Source: an uncultured Tenacibaculum sp. (GTDB taxonomy: Bacteria; Bacteroidota; Bacteroidia; Flavobacteriales; Flavobacteriaceae). From it: DNA of 64,000 nucleotides. Within the stretch, counting starts at the first letter, position 1; each line of letters begins with the position of its first letter. Under the pieces are notes generated by a model. It saw only the letters and a program-made list of their open reading frames with translations. It did no database searches and was not told where the DNA came from. The stretch covers positions 52,920 through 116,919 of the forward strand of contig CANMIL010000011.1 of the NCBI GenBank assembly GCA_947497895.1. The letters are read 5' to 3'. Both the position numbers and the translations under genes were made by a program. Of the stretch, positions 44,160 through 53,510 are shown piece by piece.

Positions 44160-46511
44160 GTGAAAAGAATAAAAACGTATGTAAAAAGAAATAAAATTAA
44201 AACAACCCTCTTCTTAGGGCTATTGATTGGGTATTATTTTTGTCTTCCTAAAAAATTGTTTGTTAGTCCAAATTCAACAGTAGTAACTTCGAGTAATGAT
44301 GAGTTACTAGGGGCGGTAATTGCTAATGATGGACAATGGAGATTTCCTGAATTGGATTCAGTTCCTACTAAGTTTGAATATTGTGTTTTACAGTTTGAGG
44401 ACGCTTATTTTTACAAGCACTTCGGGTTTAATCCAATATCCATAGTGAAAGCAATAAAAGCGAATTATAAAGCAAAGAAGGTGGTTAGAGGTGGAAGCAC
44501 AATCACACAGCAGGTAATTAGACTTTCAAGAAAGAATCAAAAAAGATCTTATTTTGAAAAATTGATAGAACTAGTTCTTGCCACAAGGTTAGAGTTTCGA
44601 AATTCAAAGGAGGAAATATTACGTTTGTATGCTTCTCATGCACCTTACGGAGGTAATGTTGTAGGATTAGAAATGGCTGCTTGGCGATACTTTGGATTAA
44701 GTCCTCATCAATTATCTTGGGCGGAAAGCGCTACGTTGGCAGTGTTGCCTAACGCGCCTTCATTAATTTACCCAGGGAAAAATCAAGAGAGATTAAGGAA
44801 AAAACGAAATGGACTTCTTAAAAAACTTCATGAAGAAGGAATTATAGATAAGGAGACTTATGAATTGGCTACAGAAGAAGAATTACCTCAAAAGCCTTAT
44901 CCTTTGCCTACATTAGCAACACATTTTGTTCAGGAAGTAGCAAAAAAAAGGAAAGGTCAAAGAGTAAAAAGCGCTATTGATATTCATCTACAAAGACAAG
45001 TAAATGTGTTAGCAAAGCAGCATTATGGACAAATGAAACAGAACGAGGTCTATAACTTGGCTGTTTTAGTGCTGGATGTTAAAACAAGAAAGGCACTCGC
45101 TTACATAGGGAATTCTCCAACGGATAAGAACCATCAAAAAGATGTGAATAATATTATTTCTCCAAGAAGTACTGGAAGTACGTTAAAACCCTTTTTATAT
45201 GCTCAAATGTTGCAAGAGGGAGCGTTGTTGCCGACACAATTGGTAGTAGATGTTCCAACAGAAATAGCAGGGTATTCTCCGAAAAATTATGATCTTACTT
45301 TTGATGGGGCGGTACCAGCCAATGAAGCATTAACAAGATCTTTAAATATTCCTGCAGTTAGAATGTTACAGTCGTATGGATTAGAAAAATTCAGAGGAGA
45401 TATTGAAGTTTATCGTATAAAACACATTAATAAATCCTCAGATTATTATGGTTTGTCATTAATCTTAGGAGGGGCAGAAGCAAGTTTATGGGATTTATGT
45501 AAAACATTTGCTGGATACGCTGGTATTGTGAATCATTATGAAGAGTTACGACATAAATATTACAAAAATGAATTCATAGAACCTAGTATTTTGTATAATG
45601 ATGAGGTAGATTTTGGAGTTATTAAGGGAGATTATGAAACTATTGATGCAGGTACGGCTTATTTAACACTAAATACGTTAACAGAAGTAAATAGACCGTT
45701 AACGGATCAGGCTTGGAAATACTATGATTCCTCACAAAAGATAGCTTGGAAAACGGGTACTAGTTTCGGAAATAAAGATGCTTGGGCAATTGGTACTACA
45801 TCAAAATATGTAGTAGGTGTTTGGGTAGGAAATTCTGATGGAGAAGGAAGGTCAGATTTAACGGGAGTAGGAAGTGCTGCTCCTTTAATGTTTAATGTTT
45901 TTGATGTATTACCAAAATCAGATTGGTTTTTAGAGCCTTTTGAAAATTTGTATGAAGAAAAAATATGTGCTAAAAGTGGTTATTTAGCGTTACCTATATG
46001 CCCTTCTGAAAAAAGAATGATCTCAAAGAATGGTAGAAGAGGAGGATCGTGTCCTTATCACAGGGAAATAACGGTCGATGTAACGGAGAAGTTTAGAGTA
46101 AACAGTAATTGTGAGTCTGTTTCTAATATAAAAACAAAAGAATGGTTTGTATTACCTCCGTTAATGGCTCATTATTATCAACAAAAAAATGCTGATTATA
46201 GACCGCTTCCAAATTTTAGAAAAGATTGTTTGATTAGTGAGAACAATACGATGGAGTTTCTCTTTCCTACGAAATACAAATCAACGGTTTCATTAACTAA
46301 AAATGCTCAAGGTGAAGTTAACTCTTTAGTTTTAAAAGTAACCCATCAAAATTCGGAGGCAAAAGTTTATTGGTATTTAGATGATACTTTTATAGGAATG
46401 ACAGAGGATTATCATGAGCAAGAGATTCAACCGAAACCCGGAAAATACATAATAAAGGCTATTGATAATTTTGGGAATGAAAAGCAAAGAATCCTCGAAA
46501 TAAAAAACTAA
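44160..46511 (+). CDS. pbpC: Penicillin-binding protein 1C
   Basis: A 783-residue membrane protein beginning at GTG. One N-terminal membrane segment (TTLFLGLLIGYYFCL) is followed by a GT51 transglycosylase (FEDAYFYKHFGF near 80, RGGSTITQQVIRL near 112). The transpeptidase has STGSTLKPF near 341, SLN, and KTGTSFGNKDAW near 531. A C-terminal BiPBP_C domain follows (about 690-783). It extends and cross-links peptidoglycan. PbpC is commonly paired with alpha-2-macroglobulin, encoded upstream here but separated by four genes. Confidence 0.9.
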   Translation: MKRIKTYVKRNKIKTTLFLGLLIGYYFCLPKKLFVSPNSTVVTSSNDELLGAVIANDGQWRFPELDSVPTKFEYCVLQFEDAYFYKHFGFNPISIVKAIKANYKAKKVVRGGSTITQQVIRLSRKNQKRSYFEKLIELVLATRLEFRNSKEEILRLYASHAPYGGNVVGLEMAAWRYFGLSPHQLSWAESATLAVLPNAPSLIYPGKNQERLRKKRNGLLKKLHEEGIIDKETYELATEEELPQKPYPLPTLATHFVQEVAKKRKGQRVKSAIDIHLQRQVNVLAKQHYGQMKQNEVYNLAVLVLDVKTRKALAYIGNSPTDKNHQKDVNNIISPRSTGSTLKPFLYAQMLQEGALLPTQLVVDVPTEIAGYSPKNYDLTFDGAVPANEALTRSLNIPAVRMLQSYGLEKFRGDIEVYRIKHINKSSDYYGLSLILGGAEASLWDLCKTFAGYAGIVNHYEELRHKYYKNEFIEPSILYNDEVDFGVIKGDYETIDAGTAYLTLNTLTEVNRPLTDQAWKYYDSSQKIAWKTGTSFGNKDAWAIGTTSKYVVGVWVGNSDGEGRSDLTGVGSAAPLMFNVFDVLPKSDWFLEPFENLYEEKICAKSGYLALPICPSEKRMISKNGRRGGSCPYHREITVDVTEKFRVNSNCESVSNIKTKEWFVLPPLMAHYYQQKNADYRPLPNFRKDCLISENNTMEFLFPTKYKSTVSLTKNAQGEVNSLVLKVTHQNSEAKVYWYLDDTFIGMTEDYHEQEIQPKPGKYIIKAIDNFGNEKQRILEIKN

Positions 46512-46570
46512 AAAAACATGAAAAAAGTTTGTGTTAAAAGCTGTATTTTTAGGACTTTTAAACAAACTAT

Positions 46571-48391
46571 ATGTTAGAGTTAGCGGGAATTATAATACTT
46601 GGAATATTGGCACAATGGTTCGCTTGGAAATTTAAAATTCCAGCAATTTTACCTTTAATACTTATTGGTTTATTGGTAGGACCTGTTGCAGCCGAGTTTT
46701 ACACGGAAGATGGAAGTAAATTAATAGAGCCTATTTGGAATGGTAAAAAAGGATTGTTTCCAGGTGATGGTCTTTTCTATTTTGTGTCTTTAGCAATTAG
46801 TATTATTCTTTTTGAAGGAGGGCTAACATTAAAAAGAGATGAAATTAAAAGTGTTGGACCAGTAATTACTAAATTGATTACATTAGGTTCAGTAGTTACT
46901 TTTTTTGGTGCAGGACTGGCTTCACGCTATATTTTTGATTTAAGCTGGGAAATATCTTTTCTCTTTTCTGCTTTAATTATAGTTACGGGGCCAACCGTAA
47001 TATCGCCCATTTTAAGAAATATTCCATTAAAAAAAGAAGTATCAGCTGTTCTCAAATGGGAGGGGATTTTAATCGACCCTATTGGAGCTTTAGTTGCTGT
47101 ATTGGTTTTTGAATTCATTAGTGTAGGAGGTGGAAGTGGATTTACTCAAACTGCTTTAACGGAGTTTGGAAAAATTGTTTTATTCGGAACAACGTTTGGT
47201 TTCACATTTGCTCACTTTCTAATTTATATTATTAATAAGAAATTAGTACCTCACTATTTATTAAATGTGGTTTCGCTATCGACCGTTTTATTGGTTTTTG
47301 TAGAATCGGATCTTTTCGCACATGAATCTGGACTACTGGCGGTAGTAGTTATGGGTATGGTCATTGGAAATAGCAAGCTTAAGAATTTAAATGAGTTATT
47401 ATACTTTAAAGAATCACTTAGTGTTCTTCTAATTTCTATACTGTTTATTTTACTAGCTGCGAATATAAATATGACGGATTTGCTACTTCTTTATAATTGG
47501 AAAACCGCAATTTTATTTTCTTTAGTAGTATTTGTAATAAGACCTTTAGGTGTTTTTCTAAGTACTTATAAATCTAATTTAAAAAGTAATGAAAAATTAT
47601 TTATAAGCTGGGTAGGACCAAGAGGTATTGTTGCCGCAGGTATTGCATCGTTATTTGGAACCAAATTGATGAAGCAAGGAATTGAAGGTGCCGAATACAT
47701 TACACCATTAGTATTTTTAATCGTGTTAGGAACAGTATTGTTAAATGCAACTACGGCAAGAATGTTTGCAAAAATTGTAGGTGTGTTTTTAAAGAGCTCG
47801 GAAGCTATCGTGATGATTGGTGCTTCTGATGCGGCTAGAATAATTGCTAAATATTTAATGAATAACGGTAGGAGAGTGGTGCTCCTAGATCAAAATAAGA
47901 GTTATATAGAGGAATCAAAAAATCAAGGGATTGAAGCTTTTGATATTGATATTTATACAGAAACATTAGATGATTCTGCCGAGTTAAATGATGTGGGATA
48001 TTTAATCGCCATGACAGGTAGTGATGAGGTAAACAGGTATGCTGTAAACCAGTTTTCAAGTGTGTATGGAGAAAGAGGTTCATACCGTTTGGCTACTTTA
48101 AATGAGATTAAGACCGATTCTGTTGAGAATAATGATATGATTTTTACACCTAAGGATGATTTCATCAATATTACCGAAAGCGCACGCGATTATCCAACAA
48201 TGAACGAAGTCAATGTAAGTTCGGCAGAAGATTATCAAAAGAAACTAAACATTCTTTTTGATGAAGAGAGGTCTGTTCCGTTGTTTGTCAAGAATGAAGA
48301 CAATATTGAAACTATTCAAGAAACAGAACTATCTACAGTAGGAAATAACCACAAGATTGTTTATTTGGGTAAAGAGATTAGTTTTAATTAA
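46571..48391 (+). CDS. CPA1-type cation/proton antiporter with TrkA-N domain
   Basis: A 606-residue protein. About 12 membrane helices in residues 1-400 include IVTGPTVISPILR and GILIDPIGALVAVLVF, where the Asp in IDPIG is the likely ion-binding residue. From about 410 a Rossmann fold (VMIGASDAARIIAKYLMNNG, VLLDQNKSYIEE) forms a TrkA-N domain that binds NAD or another nucleotide and probably gates transport. It follows pbpC by 59 bp. Sodium or potassium cannot be distinguished. Confidence 0.85.
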   Translation: MLELAGIIILGILAQWFAWKFKIPAILPLILIGLLVGPVAAEFYTEDGSKLIEPIWNGKKGLFPGDGLFYFVSLAISIILFEGGLTLKRDEIKSVGPVITKLITLGSVVTFFGAGLASRYIFDLSWEISFLFSALIIVTGPTVISPILRNIPLKKEVSAVLKWEGILIDPIGALVAVLVFEFISVGGGSGFTQTALTEFGKIVLFGTTFGFTFAHFLIYIINKKLVPHYLLNVVSLSTVLLVFVESDLFAHESGLLAVVVMGMVIGNSKLKNLNELLYFKESLSVLLISILFILLAANINMTDLLLLYNWKTAILFSLVVFVIRPLGVFLSTYKSNLKSNEKLFISWVGPRGIVAAGIASLFGTKLMKQGIEGAEYITPLVFLIVLGTVLLNATTARMFAKIVGVFLKSSEAIVMIGASDAARIIAKYLMNNGRRVVLLDQNKSYIEESKNQGIEAFDIDIYTETLDDSAELNDVGYLIAMTGSDEVNRYAVNQFSSVYGERGSYRLATLNEIKTDSVENNDMIFTPKDDFINITESARDYPTMNEVNVSSAEDYQKKLNILFDEERSVPLFVKNEDNIETIQETELSTVGNNHKIVYLGKEISFN

Positions 48392-48425
48392 TCGTAGGTT
48401 TTAAATTGTAGAGATAGATAAAATA

Positions 48426-48441
48426 ACCTTAATTTTAAGGT
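48426..48441. terminator. Weak hairpin between convergent antiporter and dnaX genes
   Basis: ACCTTA and TAAGGT pair around ATTT in the 83-bp gap. It is short and AT-rich but correctly placed to end both genes. Confidence 0.35.
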
Positions 48442-48474
48442 AATTCTCTTTAATATTTTCGGAAAATCTATTGT

Positions 48475-50196
48475 TTATAAATCTAATCCAAAAGTAGACC
48501 TAAGCTTATCTATTAGAGGGTTTTTCTCTTTAAGTTTTTGGAACTTCTCATGTGGAGTATAAGCAAATTTCTTCTCTACTGTTTCATTAAGGTTAACAAT
48601 AATCTGAATACCATAATTATTTAATTTTTCACGTAAAAATCTTAATAATTTTGGTTTCCCTTTGTTCAATTGATTTAACATTAATTCATTGGGAACCGAT
48701 ATTCCTATTTGGAAGTTTTCAAATAATTTTGGTTCATCAGAAGCAATAATTGCAGCCATACTTCGCTCTCCAATATCTTGAAGTTTAAAATAGTACTTTT
48801 TCCAGGCATCCTTTAATTGCTCATGGTTAAATGGTGTTCTTGGGTGGTTGTCATAATTTTCCTCCTCATCAACACTACTTTTTTCTTTTCTTGTATGAAT
48901 ACTCTTCAAAGAAAGGGCAGAAGTCCTACGTTTAATGTCTTTTAATAAAGGTTTCGTACTTTTTTCTACCTGAGGTGCATTTTGCGTTACTTCAATTGCT
49001 TTTGAAGTTGAAGCAGCTTGCTTTATTACATCACCAACTGGTTGAGTTGATACTTTGGGTTTCGGTTTACTCGGTGCTAAAGCAGTAAAAAATGTTGCAG
49101 GAATTATGTAGTTCCTAGATTTTTTTTTTGCTCCATCAAAAGTGATAGAGGCAATTTGCATTAGCGTAAGTTCAACAAGTAATCGTTGGTTTTTACTAGC
49201 TCTATACTTTAAGTCGCAATCATTTGCTTTGTCTATAGCTTGCATTAAAAACTGTAAAGATGCCTTCGTTGCCTGCTCAAGGTATTTCTTTTTGGCAGTA
49301 TCACCAACTTCTAATAATGGAATTGTTGAGGCATCTTTTGCCACAAGTAAATCTCTAAAATGAGAAGCAAGTCCGTTAATAAAATGATGACCTTCAAACC
49401 CCTTTGCTAAAACACCATTATAAGCCATCAAAGCTTCTGGAATTTTATTTTCAAGAAGTAAATCTGTCATTGAGAAATACACATCATAATCTAAAACATT
49501 AAGATTTTGAGTTACGGCTTCTCTGGTCAAATTGTCTCCTGAAAAACTAACAACCCTATCAAAAATAGATAAGGCATCACGCATTGCTCCATCTGCTTTT
49601 TGAGCAATAATATGAAGAGCATCGTCGTCAGCTGTTATATTTTCTTTCGCACAAATAGTTTTCAAATATTCTTTAGCATCAAGAACACCAATTCTTTTAA
49701 AGTCGAATATTTGACAACGTGATAATATCGTTGGAATTATTTTGTGCTTTTCAGTAGTTGCCAAGATGAATATGGCATGTGCGGGTGGTTCCTCTAAAGT
49801 TTTTAAAAAAGCATTAAATGCCGCCTGTGACAACATATGAACCTCGTCAATGATATATACTTTATATTTTCCAGTTTGAGGAGGAATACGAACCTGATCC
49901 GTCAAATTTCTAATATCATCAACGGAATTATTTGAAGCCGCATCTAATTCGAAAATGTTGAATGCAAAATCTTCGTCTTCACTCGTGTTTTCGGAAGCTT
50001 CTTGATTAATTCTTTTGGCAAGGATTCTGGCACAAGATGTCTTTCCAACTCCTCTTGGTCCAGTAAATAATAAAGCCTGAGCTAAATGATTGTTTTTTAT
50101 AGCATTTTCAAGAGTATTTGTAATCGCTTGTTGACCTACTACATCTGCAAAGGTTTGAGGACGATACTTACGAGCTGATACTATAAAATGTTCCAT
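48475..50196 (-). CDS. dnaX: DNA polymerase III subunit gamma/tau
   Basis: A 573-residue clamp-loader ATPase. The P-loop is TGPRGVGKTSCARIL near residue 45; IIDEVHMLS near 115 is Walker B; ATTEKHKI is near sensor 1. The segment after the P-loop (AKRINQEASENTSEDEDFAF) lacks the four-cysteine zinc module of most DnaX proteins. The C-terminal 200 residues are tau-like and basic, with little conservation. It loads the sliding clamp and bridges the replisome. The start ATG at 50196 lies 22 bp after a -7 box. Confidence 0.95.
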   Translation of the reverse strand: MEHFIVSARKYRPQTFADVVGQQAITNTLENAIKNNHLAQALLFTGPRGVGKTSCARILAKRINQEASENTSEDEDFAFNIFELDAASNNSVDDIRNLTDQVRIPPQTGKYKVYIIDEVHMLSQAAFNAFLKTLEEPPAHAIFILATTEKHKIIPTILSRCQIFDFKRIGVLDAKEYLKTICAKENITADDDALHIIAQKADGAMRDALSIFDRVVSFSGDNLTREAVTQNLNVLDYDVYFSMTDLLLENKIPEALMAYNGVLAKGFEGHHFINGLASHFRDLLVAKDASTIPLLEVGDTAKKKYLEQATKASLQFLMQAIDKANDCDLKYRASKNQRLLVELTLMQIASITFDGAKKKSRNYIIPATFFTALAPSKPKPKVSTQPVGDVIKQAASTSKAIEVTQNAPQVEKSTKPLLKDIKRRTSALSLKSIHTRKEKSSVDEEENYDNHPRTPFNHEQLKDAWKKYYFKLQDIGERSMAAIIASDEPKLFENFQIGISVPNELMLNQLNKGKPKLLRFLREKLNNYGIQIIVNLNETVEKKFAYTPHEKFQKLKEKNPLIDKLRSTFGLDL

Positions 50197-50218
50197 TAAA
50201 GCCGAATTATTTTCTCAA

Positions 50219-50249
50219 CAAAAATAGAAAACCGAAATTCAACAAACAA
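50219..50249 (-). promoter_or_regulatory. Promoter of dnaX
   Basis: On the minus strand: TTG (50249-50247), 20-bp spacer, TATTTTTG (50226-50219), matching the Bacteroidota consensus, 22 bp before the ATG. Confidence 0.5.
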
Positions 50250-50308
50250 GCAAAATGTTTTCCAGTTGTCAACAATAAAAATCTCGATTAATAATGCATT
50301 GAAAATCG

Positions 50309-50316
50309 TAAATTTG
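50309..50316 (+). promoter_or_regulatory. Candidate -7 box before alkB
   Basis: TAAATTTG matches TAnnTTTG; the heptanucleotide tract follows directly, so it would fall in the untranslated leader. No properly spaced TTG is seen. Confidence 0.4.
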
Positions 50317-50321
50317 ATAAT

Positions 50322-50367
50322 TCAACACTCAACACTCAACACTCAACACTCAACACTCAACACTCAA
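50322..50367. repeat. Heptanucleotide tandem repeat (TCAACAC), about 6.5 copies
   Basis: The tract is perfect and lies between a candidate -7 box and the alkB start codon, ending 13 bp before the ATG. Copy-number changes would alter leader length and possibly translation. Confidence 0.95.
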
Positions 50368-50380
50368 AATTTATAAAAAG

Positions 50381-50992
50381 ATGGATTTGTTTTCTCAATT
50401 TAATGATACTCCGCAGAATTTATTACCTAAGGACGGTACTGTTTTGTATTATGGACTTGTTATTGGGAAAGAAGAAGCGAATACATATTACGAAACATTA
50501 TTAAATGATATAGAGTGGAAGAATGATGAAGCTGTGATTTTTGGAAAACGTATGGTTACCAAAAGAAAAGTTGCTTGGTATGCGGAAAAGCCTTTTGAGT
50601 ATTCATATTCTAATACAACAAAAACAGCATTACCATTTACTAAAGAATTATTGGAATTAAAAAATTTGATAGAAAAAGAAACTCAAGAGACCTATAATTC
50701 TTGTTTATTGAATTTATACCATGACGGATCAGAAGGTATGGCTTGGCATTCGGATGGAGAAAAGGATTTAAAAAAGAACGGAGCTATTGCGTCGGTTACT
50801 TTCGGAGCAGAACGCAAGTTCGCATTTAAGCATAAAGAAAGTAAGGAAGTAGTTTCACTTATTTTACAACACGGTTCACTTTTAGTAATGAAAGACACCA
50901 CACAAACGCATTGGTTACACCGTTTACCTCCTACGAAAAAAGTTCAAAGACCAAGAATTAACCTAACATTTCGAACGATTGAAGAGAATTAA
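50381..50992 (+). CDS. alkB: AlkB-type alkylated DNA repair dioxygenase
   Basis: A 203-residue 2-oxoglutarate/Fe(II) oxygenase. WHSDGE near residue 125 and HWLHRLP near 178 give the HxD...H iron site; RPRINLTFR near 191 binds 2-oxoglutarate. NLYHDGSEGMAWHSD is the family signature. It removes methyl groups from 1-methyladenine and 3-methylcytosine in DNA or RNA. Length agrees with the ALKBH2/3-like bacterial group. It appears monocistronic and its leader carries the heptamer repeat. Confidence 0.9.
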   Translation: MDLFSQFNDTPQNLLPKDGTVLYYGLVIGKEEANTYYETLLNDIEWKNDEAVIFGKRMVTKRKVAWYAEKPFEYSYSNTTKTALPFTKELLELKNLIEKETQETYNSCLLNLYHDGSEGMAWHSDGEKDLKKNGAIASVTFGAERKFAFKHKESKEVVSLILQHGSLLVMKDTTQTHWLHRLPPTKKVQRPRINLTFRTIEEN

Positions 50993-51065
50993 TTCGGTAT
51001 TTATTGTAGTTTTTTCTAAACATATAAACATAATCCGATTTTATACTATAATTCAATTTTTATTG

Positions 51066-51073
51066 TAAATTTG
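51066..51073 (+). promoter_or_regulatory. Candidate -7 box for the 168-aa gene and kinase
   Basis: TAAATTTG, 32 bp before the ATG at 51106, matches the -7 consensus; no properly spaced TTG is seen. Confidence 0.4.
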
Positions 51074-51105
51074 AGTCATTATCAAATAAAGAAAACTAAT
51101 TTACA

Positions 51106-51612
51106 ATGGACAACACTACAATTAAAGGGGAAACTGTCGAGTTGAATGGAGTAGTTATGGAGTTAATTAACTATTCAAGATTGCAAGAAACAATTTCTGC
51201 GAATGAAATGGCCGATGGGCCTTCTGTAAACATATCTTCTCCTGAAAATAGGGGAAATGACGATTCTTACACAATAACGGTATTAACATATTTACCTAAA
51301 GCTCAATTATCGCAAATTGAAAATACTAGCGGTATAAAATTAGAGGATAATGTCTATTTGAATTATAATGGAATTAATCCTGTGAAAATTTTAGGAAAGG
51401 ATAATAAATATACCACTGTTCAAGGAAGAGAATTTCGTTTCGACTATAGATGTGATATTAAGAATGTTGAAGAATATTTTTTATGTTATCTACAGTTTGC
51501 TTACACCATTAAAGATAGTCAATATGCCGATGTTATTTGGGTTCGAGATGAAAACGAAGACCCTGAAACAGATAGAGGAACGGTTACTGTACCAGCGAAA
51601 CAGGGAGGTTAA
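51106..51612 (+). CDS. Hypothetical protein coupled to a histidine kinase, 168 aa
   Basis: A 168-residue soluble protein I do not recognise. It has MDNTTIKGETVELNGVVMEL at the start, a beta-rich middle (NDDSYTITVLTYLPKAQL, VYLNYNGINPVKIL), and an acidic end (DENEDPETDRGTVTVPAKQG). No signal peptide is present, so it is probably cytoplasmic. Its stop overlaps the kinase's start codon by one base (TAATG), so the two are translated together. It could be a regulator or partner of the kinase; the sequence does not show how. Confidence 0.6.
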   Translation: MDNTTIKGETVELNGVVMELINYSRLQETISANEMADGPSVNISSPENRGNDDSYTITVLTYLPKAQLSQIENTSGIKLEDNVYLNYNGINPVKILGKDNKYTTVQGREFRFDYRCDIKNVEEYFLCYLQFAYTIKDSQYADVIWVRDENEDPETDRGTVTVPAKQGG

Positions 51613-53309
51613 TGAGAATATTAATTTTATTAATTTTTACTTATTGTTTTTCTTCATTTGCCCAATCTGATTTACAAAATTTAAGAAGTGCATCTGAATT
51701 AATATGTTATAACAAAGAAACTTATTTTTGTAAGGCTTACAAGTTTTACGAAAATAAGTTTTATGATTCTTGTTACGTATATAGCAACAAAGCTTTATCA
51801 ACGGGTTCTTTAAATGCAGAGCAGAAAGATATTTTGCATTATTTGAAAGGAATTAGTGCAATAAATAAATCTTTATATAAAAAAGCTTTAGAGAGTATGT
51901 CATTAATTTCTGAAAATGGGAAGTATAAAGGTATTAAGAATTCTCAATTAGGAAGAGTTTACTTGTATTTAAGAGATTATGAAAAGGCCATAAAGCATTA
52001 TAAAGTATGGGAGTCGTTAAATAAGAAAGATGTTGAGAATGATAGAGATATTATACATAATATTGGATTGACATATTTACATATCAAAGACTTTGAATTA
52101 AGTAAGAAATATTTTGAAAAAGAATTATCTCTAATAGAGAAGAAAGATACGTTTTCTCTTATTAGAACTAAAATTAATACTGCAAATGCTTACTACGTGC
52201 AATACAAAGATGATATTGCTATACCATTATTCTTGGAGGCCTATAATCTTTCTAATGAATTTTCGGACTACAACTTAAAAAGAGACGCTTCTAGAAACAT
52301 GGCAGTAGTAGAGCGAAACCGAAAGAACTATAAAGAAAGCGTAAAGTATTATGAAGAATACATAAAATGGAAAGACTCTATTTGGAATCGTGACAATATT
52401 GTAGGGCTTGTTGAAAAAGACAAACAAATAGCAGTTGCACAGAAACAACAAGAAATAACCTTACAGGAAGAAGAGATTAAGCGCCAAAATTTAGTTCAAA
52501 ATGGTTTGCTTGCGGGAGCTTCTGGGTTGGTAATATTTATTGGTTTTTTGGGTTTCTTATATCGTAAATTAAAAAAACAGAATGAATTAATAACTCAGCA
52601 AAAGGAAGATCTTAACATAGCAAATAAAACAAAAGATTATTTGTTCTCAGTGGTTTCTCACGATTTAAGGTCGCCTATGAATACGATTAAAAGTCAACAT
52701 GTAGATTTAAAAAACTACATAGAGGCTAATGATCTTGAGGGAATTAAAAAAACAAATGACGCAGCCATACTTGTAACGGAAAGCACGAGTCATCTTTTAA
52801 ATAATGTTTTGCATTGGTCTCTAGAGCAAAGTAATCAACTAGTTTTTGATACTAATGAATATGCATTACGACCATTAGTTCAACATGTTCTTCATGATTA
52901 TGCAACATTAGTTGATGCTAGAGGAATAACTGTTGAAACTGAGATTGAAAATGTATTAGCTAAACTTGATAAGGAGTCTATAAAAATTGTGTTACGCAAC
53001 TTATTAGATAATGCCTTAAAGTACATGGGAGATAAAGGAAAAATAACGTTAAGAACTGGCGCGATTTCAGATAATGAAGCTTTTATTAGTATTGAAGACA
53101 CTGGTCAAGGTATTTCTCCTGAAAAACTTAAAAAAATTAATGAGTTAAAAGATTTAACAATTGATAAGATTGATCGATCTAAGGGAGTTGGTCTTGGGCT
53201 TTTGTTATGTCAAACACTGGTAAAAAAGAATGATGGAAGTATAACTTTTGAAAGTGATGAAGGTAAAGGAACCAAAATAACCATATTGCTTCCGAGAGTA
53301 GCAGAATAA
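51612..53309 (+). CDS. TPR sensor histidine kinase
   Basis: A 565-residue membrane kinase. Signal peptide (MRILILLIFTYCFSSFAQS), then TPR repeats over about 40-270 outside the cytoplasm, a coiled coil, one membrane segment (GLLAGASGLVIFIGFLGFLY near 300), HisKA with SVVSHDLRSPMNTI near 348, and an ATPase with LRNLLDNALKYM near 460, IEDTGQGIS near 497 and KGVGLGLLLCQTL near 523. This layout is common in Bacteroidota, in which the TPR part senses a signal or partner. No response regulator is encoded next to it. A strong terminator follows. Confidence 0.85.
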   Translation: MRILILLIFTYCFSSFAQSDLQNLRSASELICYNKETYFCKAYKFYENKFYDSCYVYSNKALSTGSLNAEQKDILHYLKGISAINKSLYKKALESMSLISENGKYKGIKNSQLGRVYLYLRDYEKAIKHYKVWESLNKKDVENDRDIIHNIGLTYLHIKDFELSKKYFEKELSLIEKKDTFSLIRTKINTANAYYVQYKDDIAIPLFLEAYNLSNEFSDYNLKRDASRNMAVVERNRKNYKESVKYYEEYIKWKDSIWNRDNIVGLVEKDKQIAVAQKQQEITLQEEEIKRQNLVQNGLLAGASGLVIFIGFLGFLYRKLKKQNELITQQKEDLNIANKTKDYLFSVVSHDLRSPMNTIKSQHVDLKNYIEANDLEGIKKTNDAAILVTESTSHLLNNVLHWSLEQSNQLVFDTNEYALRPLVQHVLHDYATLVDARGITVETEIENVLAKLDKESIKIVLRNLLDNALKYMGDKGKITLRTGAISDNEAFISIEDTGQGISPEKLKKINELKDLTIDKIDRSKGVGLGLLLCQTLVKKNDGSITFESDEGKGTKITILLPRVAE

Positions 53310-53310
53310 C

Positions 53311-53346
53311 AAAAAGCTCAGTAATTTTACTGAGCTTTTTCTTTTT
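53311..53346 (+). terminator. Rho-independent terminator after the kinase
   Basis: AAAAAGCTCAGTAA and TTACTGAGCTTTTT pair around a very short loop, followed by CTTTTTT. Confidence 0.85.
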
Positions 53347-53347
53347 T

Positions 53348-53510
53348 ATACCAAATAAATTTTAAAATGATACAAAAAATGCGACCTTGCTTTTTTCTTT
53401 TTCAAAGCTGTAAAACTGTTGCATAGCCAAGGCTACGGAATTGTTTTGCAATGTGGAAAAAAGAGAAAATGAACAAGTATTTATGTAATATTTTGAGGTT
53501 TATTTGGTAT
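53348..53510. repeat. 163-bp imperfect palindrome, MITE/REP-like intergenic element
   Basis: The ends ATACCAAATAAA (53348) and TTTATTTGGTAT (53510) are inverted repeats. The centre at 53424-53435 is the short palindrome TAGCC-AA-GGCTA, placed exactly at the midpoint. In between, many positions are symmetrical. It fills the whole space between a terminator and the stop codon of the Nudix gene. It encodes nothing visible. A mobile non-autonomous element or REP-like sequence is likely; I recall similar sequence in flavobacterial genomes but cannot verify. Confidence 0.6.
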
